Source: Gordonia polyisoprenivorans NBRC 16320 = JCM 10675 (GTDB lineage: Bacteria; Actinomycetota; Actinomycetes; Mycobacteriales; Mycobacteriaceae). Taken from it: a stretch of DNA of 64,000 nt. Below, one piece after another: positions 44,849 to 53,594 of the stretch; positions within the stretch are counted from its first letter, which is position 1, and every line of letters starts with the position of its first letter. Location of the stretch: positions 186,001-250,000 of the forward strand of contig NZ_BAEI01000077.1 of the NCBI RefSeq assembly GCF_000241325.1. The letters are read 5' to 3'. Below the pieces are notes generated by a model. It saw only the letters and a list, made by a program, of their open reading frames with translations. It was not told where the DNA came from and made no database searches. Both the position numbers and the translations under genes were made by a program.

Positions 44849-46120
44849 ATGACCGGACGTCTCGGAATCGGCAAGCGCGCATGGCAGATCATCGCGTTGC
44901 TGGTGTTGCTCGTACTGCTCGTGGTGGCCGGGTACATCGGCTACCACCGGGTCACCAACACCCGGCTGACCGCCTACTTCGCCACGACCACCGGCCTCTA
45001 CAACGGCGACCCGGTGCGGGTGCTCGGCGTCAACGTCGGTCACGTCACCTCGATCACCCCGCGCAGCGGTGACGTCAAGGTCGAGATGGATGTCGATCGC
45101 AGCGTCAAGATCCCCGTCGACGCACGTGCGGTCGTCGTCGCCCAGAGCCTGGTGTCGGGCCGCTTCATCCAGCTGACCCCGGTGTACTCGTCGGGCCCGC
45201 AGATGACCGACGGCACCGACATCCCGATGGAGCGGACCGCCGTCCCGATGGAGTGGGATCAGGTCAAACAGCAACTGCAGCGACTGACCGATGCGGTCGG
45301 CCCCAACGGCGCCGACCCGGGTGCCGCGGCGCGCGCCATCGACGTCGGCGCGCAAAACCTCGACGGCGCAGGGCAATCCATCAACAGCTCGATCACCCAG
45401 CTCTCCGACGTGATGGGAACGTTGGTGTCGGGGCGTGATGATCTGTTCACCACCATCCGCAACCTGCAGAAGTTGACCGATGCGCTTTCGTCGAGCCACG
45501 AGCAGATGGTGCAGTTCAACGGACGTATCGCATCGGTGACGAGCGTGCTCGCCGACAACACCGATCAACTCAACGGCGCTCTGCACAATCTGGATTCGGC
45601 GATGACCGACGTCCAGAACTTCATCAACACCAACCAGAACTCGTTGACCGGCGCGGTGTCGCGGCTGGCGCAGACCACCGGCATCCTGGCCGCCAAGGAC
45701 GAACAGATGCGTGGGCTGCTGCATTCGGCGCCCAACCAGCTCGCCAACTTCTACAACATCTACAACCCGCTGACCGGATCGTTGTCCGGGGTGTTCGGAC
45801 TCGGTATGGGCAACAACCTGATCACGCTGCTGTGCGGCACGATGGAGGCCAACAACCGGCCCGGCCAGAGCCAGGTCGACATCGACAAGTGCGTCGACAC
45901 CCTGGCACCCGTACTGCAGTCCATCGTCGTCGCCTACCCACCGTTCATGTCCAACCCGGTCAACGGCATCAACGCGACACCCGGCCAGGTGACCTACCAG
46001 AACGCCGACGTGGCCGCGCGCGCCCAGCAGGGCATCCGAAACCAGGACGCGGCGACCCGGCGCGCCGACGGTGGCGGGCCGCTCGCCGACCTGCTCGTCC
46101 CGTGGGGCGGTGCGGGCTGA
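44849..46120 (+). CDS. mce4D: Mce-family protein Mce4D
   Basis: A 423-residue Mce subunit with a membrane segment at about residues 12-32, an MCE domain (VRVLGVNVGHVTSITP, QSLVSGRFIQLTP) and an extended helical part. ATG 44849 has AGGTGG 5 nt upstream; GTG 44840 is possible. Near the C-terminus NNLITLLCGTMEANNRPGQSQVDIDKC holds two cysteines shared by Mce D proteins. The stop shares a base with the mce4E start (TGATG). Confidence 0.9.
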   Translation: MTGRLGIGKRAWQIIALLVLLVLLVVAGYIGYHRVTNTRLTAYFATTTGLYNGDPVRVLGVNVGHVTSITPRSGDVKVEMDVDRSVKIPVDARAVVVAQSLVSGRFIQLTPVYSSGPQMTDGTDIPMERTAVPMEWDQVKQQLQRLTDAVGPNGADPGAAARAIDVGAQNLDGAGQSINSSITQLSDVMGTLVSGRDDLFTTIRNLQKLTDALSSSHEQMVQFNGRIASVTSVLADNTDQLNGALHNLDSAMTDVQNFINTNQNSLTGAVSRLAQTTGILAAKDEQMRGLLHSAPNQLANFYNIYNPLTGSLSGVFGLGMGNNLITLLCGTMEANNRPGQSQVDIDKCVDTLAPVLQSIVVAYPPFMSNPVNGINATPGQVTYQNADVAARAQQGIRNQDAATRRADGGGPLADLLVPWGGAG

Positions 46121-47379
46121 TGCGCCGACTGCGGTGGCGTGACCTACGCCTGACCCTGCTCGTCGCCACGGTGACGGTGCTGGCCACGGCGTGCGGCTTC
46201 AACGGCGTCAACAGCCTGCCGGTACCCGGCGCGCAGGGCACCGGCGACGGTTCGTACAAGATCAGCGCCGTCATCCCGAGCGCTGCGGGCCTGACCAACA
46301 ACGCGCCCGTGCTCATCGACGACGCCACCGTCGGCAGCATCGGGTCGATCAGCGTCGCACCCGGCTGGAACGCCAAGGTCGACATCCGGCTCAACCCGGG
46401 CGTGAAGGTGGCCGACGGATCGCACGTGATGGTCGGGATGACAAGCGTGCTCGGGTCGACCCACCTCGAGATCGTGGAGCCGACGGGTACCGCCACGGGC
46501 TACATGCAGCCCGGTGATCAGATCCCGCTGCCGAAATGCCCGAAGGTCGACAACATCGCCCAGCCGACCGAAACCGCTGTCGCCGATATCAATTCGGCCC
46601 AACAGGTGGCCGGCTGCAACTATCCGACCACCGAGCAGGTCCTCAGCGCGTTGTCGGTGGTGCTCAACGGTGGTGGGCTGTCGCAGTTCGGCGACATCGT
46701 CCACGAGATGAGCCAGATCTTCGACGGCCACGACCAGCAGATCCGGGCCCTGATCCCGCAGCTGACCACGCTCGTCGGCGACCTGAACAACCAGACCGAC
46801 AACATCATTCGCGCCGGCGAGGGTCTCGACCGGCTCACCGTCGCGGTCAATCAGCAGACGCCGACGCTGCAGAAGGCGTTGCGCGACGGCCCGCAGATCC
46901 TCAAGCTCCTCAACGATCAACGCCAGCAGTTCGTCAACGCGCTCGACGCGGTCGGGCGTCTGTCGTCGACGACCAACGACGTCCTCGATGCGAATTCGCA
47001 GGACATCAAGACGATCGTGGCCAACATGGCCAAGGCCTTCCAGGGTCTGGCCGCCGCCGGTCCGGCGCTGCCGGGCTCGCTGCGCCTGCTTCTCACCTTC
47101 CCGTTCCTGGAGGAGGAGATCCCGACGATGGTCAAGGGCGACTACATCAACTCCGACCTCGTCCTCGACCTCACGATCCCCAAGCTGCAACGCAGCATCC
47201 TGCGGTCGGTCGGCGTCGTCGGCCCGGAGGGCGTCACCGGCCAGCCCGCCGGCGCAGCCGGACGCGGTCTCAACCCGTTCACCTCGCCGCTGCAGCCGGG
47301 TGACGAAACCCGCTCGGAGAACGCCCCTCCCATTCCGGCCACCCAGAACACCCCGGGATCGAACGGAGGCGGCAACTGA
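46120..47379 (+). CDS. mce4E: Mce-family lipoprotein Mce4E
   Basis: A 419-residue Mce subunit and predicted lipoprotein. A basic N-terminus (MRRLRWRDLRL) and hydrophobic stretch lead to a lipobox-like LATAC, with Cys 26 as the acylated residue. The MCE domain follows (VLIDDATVGSIGSISV, TSVLGSTHLEI). The E position of mce operons usually encodes a lipoprotein (LprN in mce4). ATG 46120 overlaps the mce4D stop by 1 nt. A longer frame to the left is a shadow. Confidence 0.9.
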   Translation: MRRLRWRDLRLTLLVATVTVLATACGFNGVNSLPVPGAQGTGDGSYKISAVIPSAAGLTNNAPVLIDDATVGSIGSISVAPGWNAKVDIRLNPGVKVADGSHVMVGMTSVLGSTHLEIVEPTGTATGYMQPGDQIPLPKCPKVDNIAQPTETAVADINSAQQVAGCNYPTTEQVLSALSVVLNGGGLSQFGDIVHEMSQIFDGHDQQIRALIPQLTTLVGDLNNQTDNIIRAGEGLDRLTVAVNQQTPTLQKALRDGPQILKLLNDQRQQFVNALDAVGRLSSTTNDVLDANSQDIKTIVANMAKAFQGLAAAGPALPGSLRLLLTFPFLEEEIPTMVKGDYINSDLVLDLTIPKLQRSILRSVGVVGPEGVTGQPAGAAGRGLNPFTSPLQPGDETRSENAPPIPATQNTPGSNGGGN

Positions 47380-48809
47380 TGAAGATCACCCGTTTCGTCC
47401 GCATCCAGCTGATCATCTTCGCGATCGTCACCGTCATCGCGATCGTCGCGATGGCCCTGTTCTACGTGCGCATTCCGGCGATGTTCGGGGTCGGGCGGTA
47501 TGCGGTGACCCTCCAGTTGCCCAACACCGGTGGGCTGTATGAGAACGCCAACGTGGCCTTCCGCGGCGTCAACGTCGGCAAGGTCAAGTCGGTGCGGCTC
47601 ACCGAGAACGGGGTGGCGGCGACCCTGTCCATCGACAGTGGCACCAAGATCCCCACGAATTCCGCGGCGTCGGTGCACAGTGTGTCCGCGGTCGGTGAGC
47701 AGTACGTCGAATTCACCCCGCCCACCGGCGATTCCAGCTCCGACTACCTCGCCGACGGTGCGACGGTGTCGACAACCGATGTGCCGGTGGAGATCTCGTC
47801 GGTCCTCGACCAGGCGACCACCTTGCTCAATCGTGTCGGCGACGCCAATCTGCGCTCACTCATCGACGAGGCCTTCGACGCGTTCAACGGCACCGCCGAG
47901 GACCTGCGGCGCCTGATGGACTCGATGATCCTGCTCGTCGACGACGCCGACAAGAACTCGGACGTGACCATCGATCTCGTCAAACAGGCGGGACCGTTGA
48001 TGGCCACCCAGTCGGCCACCGCCGATCAGATCCGGGCGTGGACCGCCGACGCGGTCAAGGTGACAGATCAGTTGCGCGCCAACAACCCCGAGATCACCGA
48101 CCTGCTTCAGAAGGGACCCTCGGTGGCGTCGTCGGCGCAGAAGCTGTTCGCCTCGATGGACCAGTCGCTGCCCCTGTTGCTGGCCAACCTCAACACGGTG
48201 TCGAAGACGACGGCGGTGTATCTGCCGAACCTGCAACAGGTCCTGGTGATCTATCCGCGTCTGATCGACACCCTGCTGACCGCGTTGAACGCCGGCGACC
48301 CGCGGTACGGCCCGAGCGTCGAATTCTCGCTGGGTTTCCAGGATCCGCCGCCGTGCACCATCGGCTACCTGCCGCCGTCGCAGTGGCGCAGCCCCGCCGT
48401 GCAGACCGCGCGCGACCTGCCGCCGGGCATGTTGTGCCGGGTACCGCAGAACTCGCAGATCGCCGTGCGCGGCGCGCGCAACTTTCCGTGTGCGGAATTC
48501 CCCGGCAGGCGGGCCCCGACCCCCGAGGAATGCCGCACCGGGTACAAACCGATCAGCAATCGGGTGGTGCCGTTCCCCAACGGCATTCCGGGCATCCTGC
48601 CCGCGCCCGCCGGATATGTCACGCAAGGGACGCCGACCGAACAAGAGGACGGACCCGCGGTCTACGGCGCCACGTACGATCCGGAGTCGGGTGACTTCAT
48701 CGGCCCCGACGGACGCACGTACAACGCCGGCACCGGCACCGACAACAATCAGCAAGGACAAGGCAGCACATGGCAGAGCCTGATCACCGGAGCGGTGGAC
48801 GCCCAGTGA
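47379..48809 (+). CDS. mce4F: Mce-family protein Mce4F
   Basis: A 476-residue Mce subunit: N-terminal membrane segment (RIQLIIFAIVTVIAIVAMALFY), MCE domain (AFRGVNVGKVKSVRL, SAVGEQYVEFTP), a long helical region and a Cys-containing tail (PPPCTIGYLPPSQW, LCRVPQNSQIAVRGARNFPCAEFPGR), as in other F subunits. ATG 47379 shares one base with the mce4E stop. It is the last Mce protein of the operon. Its 3' end overlaps the mam4A frame by up to 40 nt. Confidence 0.92.
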   Translation: MKITRFVRIQLIIFAIVTVIAIVAMALFYVRIPAMFGVGRYAVTLQLPNTGGLYENANVAFRGVNVGKVKSVRLTENGVAATLSIDSGTKIPTNSAASVHSVSAVGEQYVEFTPPTGDSSSDYLADGATVSTTDVPVEISSVLDQATTLLNRVGDANLRSLIDEAFDAFNGTAEDLRRLMDSMILLVDDADKNSDVTIDLVKQAGPLMATQSATADQIRAWTADAVKVTDQLRANNPEITDLLQKGPSVASSAQKLFASMDQSLPLLLANLNTVSKTTAVYLPNLQQVLVIYPRLIDTLLTALNAGDPRYGPSVEFSLGFQDPPPCTIGYLPPSQWRSPAVQTARDLPPGMLCRVPQNSQIAVRGARNFPCAEFPGRRAPTPEECRTGYKPISNRVVPFPNGIPGILPAPAGYVTQGTPTEQEDGPAVYGATYDPESGDFIGPDGRTYNAGTGTDNNQQGQGSTWQSLITGAVDAQ

Positions 48810-49630
48810 CGCCGGCTTCGCAGGCCCGGACCCCGGTCCGGTCGGCGCCACTGCGCCGACGTCGTACACCGACCAAGCCCGACGAGGCGCCGGCGATTGA
48901 CACCGCGCCGACCGACACCGCGCCGACCGACACCGCGCCGACCGACACCGCGACGCCCGAGCAGCCGTCGCCCGCGGTGAACCTGACCAAACCCGAGCGC
49001 ACCGGCCCGGTGGCCGACCCGGACGAGTTGGTCTCCTCCCTGAGCTATCGCGAGCGGCGTCAACGCCGGATGGCTGCCGCCCCGGGTGGCGACGATGCCG
49101 CACCGGTCACCAAGGTGTCCGCGCTGCGGGCGCGGTCGGATCGCTCGATCCTGGCGTGGGTCGCGACGGGACTCGCGGTGATCGTCATCGTCGGATGCCT
49201 CGTGGCCTCGGCGGTGTTCGCCATCGCACTCGGACGCATCGACCATCAGCGGGATCTGCGCGCCGAGTACTCGTCGTTCGCCCAGCAGATGACGGTCACG
49301 ATGACCAGTCTCAATCCGGGCAACGTCGACGCCGCGATGAAGACCATGTCGGACAAGACCAGTGGCACCGCCCAGCAACGACTCAATGAGTCCATGGGGC
49401 AAGCGGTCTCGCTCATCCGGGACCAGAAACTCGACGTGCAGTCCACCGTCATCAGCGACGCCGTCACCAAGGCCGATGCGGACGAGGGCACGGTGATCGT
49501 CGTCTACGGCTGGCAGATGAAGCCGACGGATCCCAAGGAGCAGACCATCGTCCAGACCTTCCGCTGGCGGGTCGACATCACCCGGATCAACGGCGAACTG
49601 AAGATGACCGACTTCGAGTGGGTGACGTGA
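48770..49630 (+). CDS. mam4A: Mce-associated membrane protein (Mam4A, Rv3493c-like)
   Basis: A 286-residue protein. The N-terminal 115 residues are basic, disordered and include a DTAPT repeat; a membrane segment lies near 128-150 (ILAWVATGLAVIVIVGCLVASAVFAI); the periplasmic part is an NTF2-like fold typical of Mam proteins. Mam4A-type proteins stabilise the Mce importer. ATG 48770 has AGGACAAGG upstream and overlaps mce4F by 40 nt; GTG 48806 gives a 4-nt overlap and is equally plausible. It is coupled to the next gene by TGATG. Confidence 0.85.
   Translation: MAEPDHRSGGRPVTPASQARTPVRSAPLRRRRTPTKPDEAPAIDTAPTDTAPTDTAPTDTATPEQPSPAVNLTKPERTGPVADPDELVSSLSYRERRQRRMAAAPGGDDAAPVTKVSALRARSDRSILAWVATGLAVIVIVGCLVASAVFAIALGRIDHQRDLRAEYSSFAQQMTVTMTSLNPGNVDAAMKTMSDKTSGTAQQRLNESMGQAVSLIRDQKLDVQSTVISDAVTKADADEGTVIVVYGWQMKPTDPKEQTIVQTFRWRVDITRINGELKMTDFEWVT
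48899..48958. repeat. 15-bp in-frame tandem repeat, four copies
   Basis: The unit GACACCGCGCCGACC occurs three times exactly (48899-48913, 48914-48928, 48929-48943) and a fourth time degenerate (48944-48958). It encodes DTAPT repeats in the cytoplasmic N-terminus of the Mce-associated protein. Confidence 0.9.
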
Positions 49631-50277
49631 TGCGGCTCTCGGTTGCGCAGGTTCTCGCGGGCGTTCTCGCGTTGCTGGTCGTGGCATCGGTGGCGCTCGC
49701 CGGGGTACTCGGCTACCGCTACCTCGACGCCCGATGGACCGAGCAGGCCCGGGACTCGTCGCTGGATGCGGCGAAGTCGTACGCCACCGCGATGTTCGGC
49801 TACGACCCGGGCAACGTCGAAGCCCACGTCAACAGTTCGAAGTCGGTGGTCACCGGGGCGGCGAAGTCCCAGTACGACAAGCTGATCACCAATCCCGTTC
49901 AGGGACAGAACATCGACTTCGTCGAGGGTGTGAAGAAGCAGCAGGTGGTTTCTCAGGCCGTCATCCAGGACGCCGGGGTGGTCACCAACACCCGCGACTC
50001 CTCGACGGTCCTGATCTTCATGAATCAGTCGGTCAGCCGTGGCGGCAAGGATCTGGTGCGCGTCGACCCGAGTCGGTTGACGTTCGCGATGGTCAAGCAG
50101 GACGGTCGCTGGATGATCCAGAACATCGACGTCATCACCGACGACTCGTTCCGCAGCCGGATTCAGCAGGTGTCGACCCCGCCGCCCGGAGCGGTACCGT
50201 TGCCTGGACCGAGTGATTCGTCCACCCCGGCACCCCCATCGAGCGCGCCCGCGCCATCGGTGGTGCCGACCCCGTAA
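49630..50277 (+). CDS. mam4B: Mce-associated membrane protein (Mam4B, Rv3492c-like)
   Basis: A 215-residue protein with an N-terminal membrane segment (LSVAQVLAGVLALLVVASVALAGVL) and an extracytoplasmic NTF2-like fold that resembles Mam4A (AKSYATAMFGYDPGNVEAHVNSSKSVVTG), then a Pro/Ser-rich tail. It is the second Mce-associated gene of the operon, as in M. tuberculosis. ATG 49630 shares a base with the preceding stop. Confidence 0.85.
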   Translation: MRLSVAQVLAGVLALLVVASVALAGVLGYRYLDARWTEQARDSSLDAAKSYATAMFGYDPGNVEAHVNSSKSVVTGAAKSQYDKLITNPVQGQNIDFVEGVKKQQVVSQAVIQDAGVVTNTRDSSTVLIFMNQSVSRGGKDLVRVDPSRLTFAMVKQDGRWMIQNIDVITDDSFRSRIQQVSTPPPGAVPLPGPSDSSTPAPPSSAPAPSVVPTP

Positions 50278-50295
50278 CCCCAGGGAGGCGACGCG

Positions 50296-50850
50296 ATGAG
50301 CGATCACATTCTGACCGATGACCAGATCGCCGCCCTGACCTCCGAGGACCGCCGCGAGCTGATCGTCCGTCTGGCCCGCCCGCTCGACGACGTGTTGCCG
50401 GATCCGGTCAAGCGCAATCGGATTCGACGTGCCCGTATCGGGCTCATGGCCGGTGGTGCGATCGGCCTGATCCCGTGGATCGTCTTCCTGGGGTTGAGCC
50501 TTCCGGTCGACTACGTCGCCCACAACTGGTCGATCACCTGGGTCGGTTTCGACGTCCTGCTCGTCGCGATGATGGCCACCACGGCCGTCCTGGCGTGGCA
50601 GCGCCGACAGATGCTGGTGCTGGCCGGCTTCGCCACCGGTGTCCTGCTGATCTGCGATGCGTGGTTCGACATCATGACCGCCGCTCCGGCGGACCGCTGG
50701 ATCTCGTTGCTGACCGCGGCCTTCGGTGAACTCCCGCTGGCGGCACTGCTGATCGTCGGCACCATGCGATTGATCCGCCTGACCGGGGTGCGGCTCTGGC
50801 TCATCGAGCCGCACTCCCGGCTGTGGCATCTGCCGATGCTGTTCACCTGA
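50296..50850 (+). CDS. Hypothetical four-helix membrane protein of the mce4 operon
   Basis: A 184-residue integral membrane protein. A soluble N-terminus (LTDDQIAALTSEDRRELIVRL) is followed by four hydrophobic segments at about 48-70, 84-102, 107-127 and 139-158. It lies 18 bp behind mam4B with an AGGGAGG ribosome site, so it is very likely the last gene of the operon. I recognise no family. It could help importer assembly, but nothing in the sequence says so. It converges on the aldehyde dehydrogenase gene with 30 bp between stops. Confidence 0.75.
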   Translation: MSDHILTDDQIAALTSEDRRELIVRLARPLDDVLPDPVKRNRIRRARIGLMAGGAIGLIPWIVFLGLSLPVDYVAHNWSITWVGFDVLLVAMMATTAVLAWQRRQMLVLAGFATGVLLICDAWFDIMTAAPADRWISLLTAAFGELPLAALLIVGTMRLIRLTGVRLWLIEPHSRLWHLPMLFT

Positions 50851-50880
50851 GTTGCGCGCACACAACCCGGGCGTCACCGG

Positions 50881-52365
50881 CTACTGCGCGGGTTCGTACC
50901 CCATCGGCAGCATCGTCGACTTGTGCTCGACGAAGGACTCGAGTCCCTCCGGCCCGCATTCGCGACCGATACCGGAGTTCTTGTAGCCGCCGAACGGTGA
51001 TCCGGGATCGATGGCGTAGAAGTTGATGCCGAAGGTTCCGGTGCGGATCCTGCCGGAGATCTCGATGCCGCGTTCGACGTCGGAGGTCCACACCGACCCG
51101 GCCAATCCGTAGTCGGAGTCGTTGGCGATCGCGATGGCCTCGTCGACGTCGTCGTAGTCGATCACCGAGAGCACCGGGCCGAAGATCTCCTCCTGGGCGA
51201 TCGTCATGTCGTTGGTGACGCCGGTGAAGATGGTCGGGGTGATGAAGTGGCCGCCGTCCAGATCGGCGGGGCGGGTACTCTCCAATGCCGGTGTGGCCCC
51301 GGCCTTCTTGCCGGCCTCGATGTATCCCTCGATGCGTTGCAGTTGGCGCTCGCTGATCACCGGGCCGAGCTGGACCTCCGGATCGGTCGGCAACCCGACC
51401 TTCATCGCCTTGGCCGCCTCGACCATCGCCGAGACGATCTCGTCGTGGCGGCTGCGTGGCACCAGGACGCGCGTCTGCGCGACGCATGCCTGCCCGGTGT
51501 TGAACAGCCCCAGGAACACCAACATGCCGATGTTGGCGAGGTCGACGTCGTCGAGGACGATGGCCGCGGACTTGCCGCCGAGCTCGAGGGAGCAGCGCTT
51601 GAGGCTCTGCGCGCAGGCCGCGCCGATCGCCTTACCCGCCGCGGTCGAACCGGTGAACGTGATCTTGTCGACGTCGGGGTGATTCACCAGGGCTTCGCCG
51701 GTGGCGGTCGCGCCGGGCACCACCGAGATGACGCCCTCGGGTACGCCGGCCTCGGTGAAGATCTCCGCGAGCAGGTTGGCCGTCATCGGTGTCTCCGGTG
51801 CCGGTTTGAGCACCACCGAACAACCGGCGGCAAGCGCTGCCCCGAACTTGTTGCACACCAAGAACAATGGGACGTTCCACGCGGTGATCGCACCGACCAC
51901 ACCGACGGGTTCACGGGTGACCAGCGTGGTGCCGAACAGTCCGGTCCGGTACTCCTGCCACGGGTAGTTGCGCGCGGCGTCGGCGTAGGCCCGCAGCACA
52001 CCCGTCCCGGGCAGCTTCTGCAGCATGTCGATGGCGCTCGGCGGGGCGCCCATCTCGGCGGAGACCACGGCGCCGATCTCGTCGAAGCGGGCATCGATCA
52101 GGTCGGCGACGCGCTCGAGGATCTCGGCACGCTCGGCGGCCGGTCGCGCCGACCACACGCCCGAGTCGAATGCGGCGCGCGCCGTGCGTACGGCGGTGTC
52201 CACATCGGTCTCGTCGGCCAGCGGTACCGATCCGACGCGTTCGCCGGTGGCAGGGGAGTAGACCTCAAGAGTCTCGGAGGAATGCGGTGCGACCCAGGTG
52301 CCTCCCAGGTACAGGCTGGTCTGGTCGCCCCCGACGCGGGTGCCGGCCTCGACGGTCTCGGTCAT
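50881..52365 (-). CDS. Aldehyde dehydrogenase (KstR-linked, Rv0223c-like)
   Basis: A 494-residue NAD(P)-dependent aldehyde dehydrogenase. The Rossmann region has GVVGAITAWNVPLFL; the nucleotide loop is FTGSTAAGKAI; the catalytic Glu is in LELGGKSAAIV and the catalytic Cys in FNTGQACVAQTRV. The late EEIFGPVLSVI and SPFGGYKNSGIGRECG are conserved. A perfect KstR-type box lies 79 bp upstream, and M. tuberculosis Rv0223c, an aldehyde dehydrogenase, is in the KstR regulon. Oxidation of a side-chain aldehyde made by CYP125 is the obvious guess. ATG start. Confidence 0.9.
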   Translation of the reverse strand: MTETVEAGTRVGGDQTSLYLGGTWVAPHSSETLEVYSPATGERVGSVPLADETDVDTAVRTARAAFDSGVWSARPAAERAEILERVADLIDARFDEIGAVVSAEMGAPPSAIDMLQKLPGTGVLRAYADAARNYPWQEYRTGLFGTTLVTREPVGVVGAITAWNVPLFLVCNKFGAALAAGCSVVLKPAPETPMTANLLAEIFTEAGVPEGVISVVPGATATGEALVNHPDVDKITFTGSTAAGKAIGAACAQSLKRCSLELGGKSAAIVLDDVDLANIGMLVFLGLFNTGQACVAQTRVLVPRSRHDEIVSAMVEAAKAMKVGLPTDPEVQLGPVISERQLQRIEGYIEAGKKAGATPALESTRPADLDGGHFITPTIFTGVTNDMTIAQEEIFGPVLSVIDYDDVDEAIAIANDSDYGLAGSVWTSDVERGIEISGRIRTGTFGINFYAIDPGSPFGGYKNSGIGRECGPEGLESFVEHKSTMLPMGYEPAQ

Positions 52366-52444
52366 GACAGATGCTCCCTCGGTCCTGCGGGCACATCGCC
52401 GGACATGGCGAGGCGCGCGTGTGAAATGCCTTCACCACCGATAC

Positions 52445-52458
52445 TAGAACACGTTCTA
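52445..52458. promoter_or_regulatory. KstR-type operator, aldehyde dehydrogenase
   Basis: TAGAACACGTTCTA is a full palindromic match and lies 79 bp upstream of the aldehyde dehydrogenase start. The gene on its other side (LON-domain protein) reads toward it, so only the dehydrogenase is a likely target. Confidence 0.85.
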
Positions 52459-52502
52459 ATTGTCCACGTTCTGATTGCCGCCGATGGTCTCGACAAACCC
52501 GC

Positions 52503-53144
52503 TCAGGCGCCGAAGCGGATCCGGGCTTCCATGGTCGCCACGGCCTCGTCGAACACGTGGCACCGGGTGGGATAGTCGGCGGCCTCGAGCAGTTCCTGGC
52601 GGTCGGCCGGCCCGATGGGTAGCCGCGCCGCCCAGCCGAAGACGCCGACGGTGGCCAGGTCGGCGGCGTCGAAGAGCGGGACGTCGTCGTCGAGGGGAAC
52701 CCCGCGCGCGGCGAACGACTCCTCGACCAGTTGGCGCACGCGAGCGCCGATCCCGGTGAGTCGCCGCACCGACGCGTCGTCGAGCGACGGTTCGGACAGC
52801 GGTCGGATGAGGGCGCGCGGATACGGGTCGTCGGGGAGCCAGTCGACGACCCGGAACCGCCAGGTCCCGGTACACGAGATCAGGGCCTGACCGTCGGGTT
52901 CGGTCACGGCGGTGTCGATGTCGGCGAAGGTTCCGACATCGTGACGGACGTCGCCGCCACCGACCTCACGGCCGCGTGCGATCAGCACGACACCGAAACC
53001 GGACAGCGGTGGGTCGTCGGCCGTCGATCCGTCCGGCGATGCGTCACCGGTGAGACAGTCGCGCAACATCTGCCGGTACCGCGGCTCGAAGATGCGCAGC
53101 GGCAGGCTTTCTCCCGGGAGCAGTGCGGCCCCGAGCGGGAACAT
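52503..53144 (-). CDS. LON N-terminal (substrate-binding) domain protein
   Basis: A 213-residue protein that consists of the LON substrate-binding domain alone: MFPLGAALLPGESLPLRIFEPRYRQMLRDC at the start and a mixed beta region after it (FGVVLIARGREVGGG, GTWRFRVVDWLPDD). No AAA ATPase or protease part is present. Stand-alone members are common in actinobacteria and are of unknown role. ATG 53144 begins the domain directly; the frame extends upstream without support. It lies 50 bp after mhuD and may be cotranscribed. Confidence 0.82.
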   Translation of the reverse strand: MFPLGAALLPGESLPLRIFEPRYRQMLRDCLTGDASPDGSTADDPPLSGFGVVLIARGREVGGGDVRHDVGTFADIDTAVTEPDGQALISCTGTWRFRVVDWLPDDPYPRALIRPLSEPSLDDASVRRLTGIGARVRQLVEESFAARGVPLDDDVPLFDAADLATVGVFGWAARLPIGPADRQELLEAADYPTRCHVFDEAVATMEARIRFGA

Positions 53145-53194
53145 CGGCGCCGGGCGCGGTTGCGCGCCGGCGAAGTGTTCGGGTCCGGTGGGCG

Positions 53195-53503
53195 TCAGGA
53201 GCTCGGCTTGGCGTCGAGGACCACCTCGAACTCGAGGAGGTCGGCTCCGGAGGCGACCGGCTTGGCGCGCTCCCCGGCGTGCGCTTCGCGAGCCGGCCCG
53301 GCCGCCCACGCCTGGAAGTCCTCCTCGGACTCCCACTGGGTCACCACGAAATACCGGTCGTCACCCTTGACCGGGCGCAGCAACTGGAATCCGAGGAAGC
53401 CTTTCGAACCGTCGACCGCATGGGCCCGGTGGGCGAAACGCTTCTCGAGTTCGGGCCCGGCGCCCTCGGGGACGTGGATTGCATTGATCTTCACAACAGC
53501 CAT
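53195..53503 (-). CDS. mhuD: Heme-degrading monooxygenase MhuD
   Basis: A 102-residue dimeric ferredoxin-like (ABM) protein. It follows M. tuberculosis MhuD (Rv3592) closely: VVKINAIHVPEGAGPELEKR, FLGFQLLRPVKGDDRYFVV and LLEFEVVLD. Counting from ATG 53503 the key residues fall exactly at Asn 7, Trp 66 and His 75, the known heme-site positions of MhuD. MhuD opens heme to mycobilin and releases iron. The neighbouring genes on the right follow the M. tuberculosis order Rv3592-Rv3586, which supports the call. Confidence 0.92.
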   Translation of the reverse strand: MAVVKINAIHVPEGAGPELEKRFAHRAHAVDGSKGFLGFQLLRPVKGDDRYFVVTQWESEEDFQAWAAGPAREAHAGERAKPVASGADLLEFEVVLDAKPSS

Positions 53504-53594
53504 GGCACAAAGCCTAGACCCCGCACCGAGTCCGAATCGCACGGCGAGCGCCGATCTTCGGGCGCATCGGACGCCGGAGGTAATCTCGTCGGTT

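Noticed and set aside
46144-47190. Open frame of 348 codons on the minus strand opposite mce4E
   Set aside because: Shadow frame: no motif, wrong codon pattern and fully inside a well-supported mce gene.
53502-53594. ATG 53502 as the start of the Rv3591c-like hydrolase
   Set aside because: It shares bases with the mhuD start codon, and the added 31 residues have no family counterpart. GTG 53595 fits the domain.
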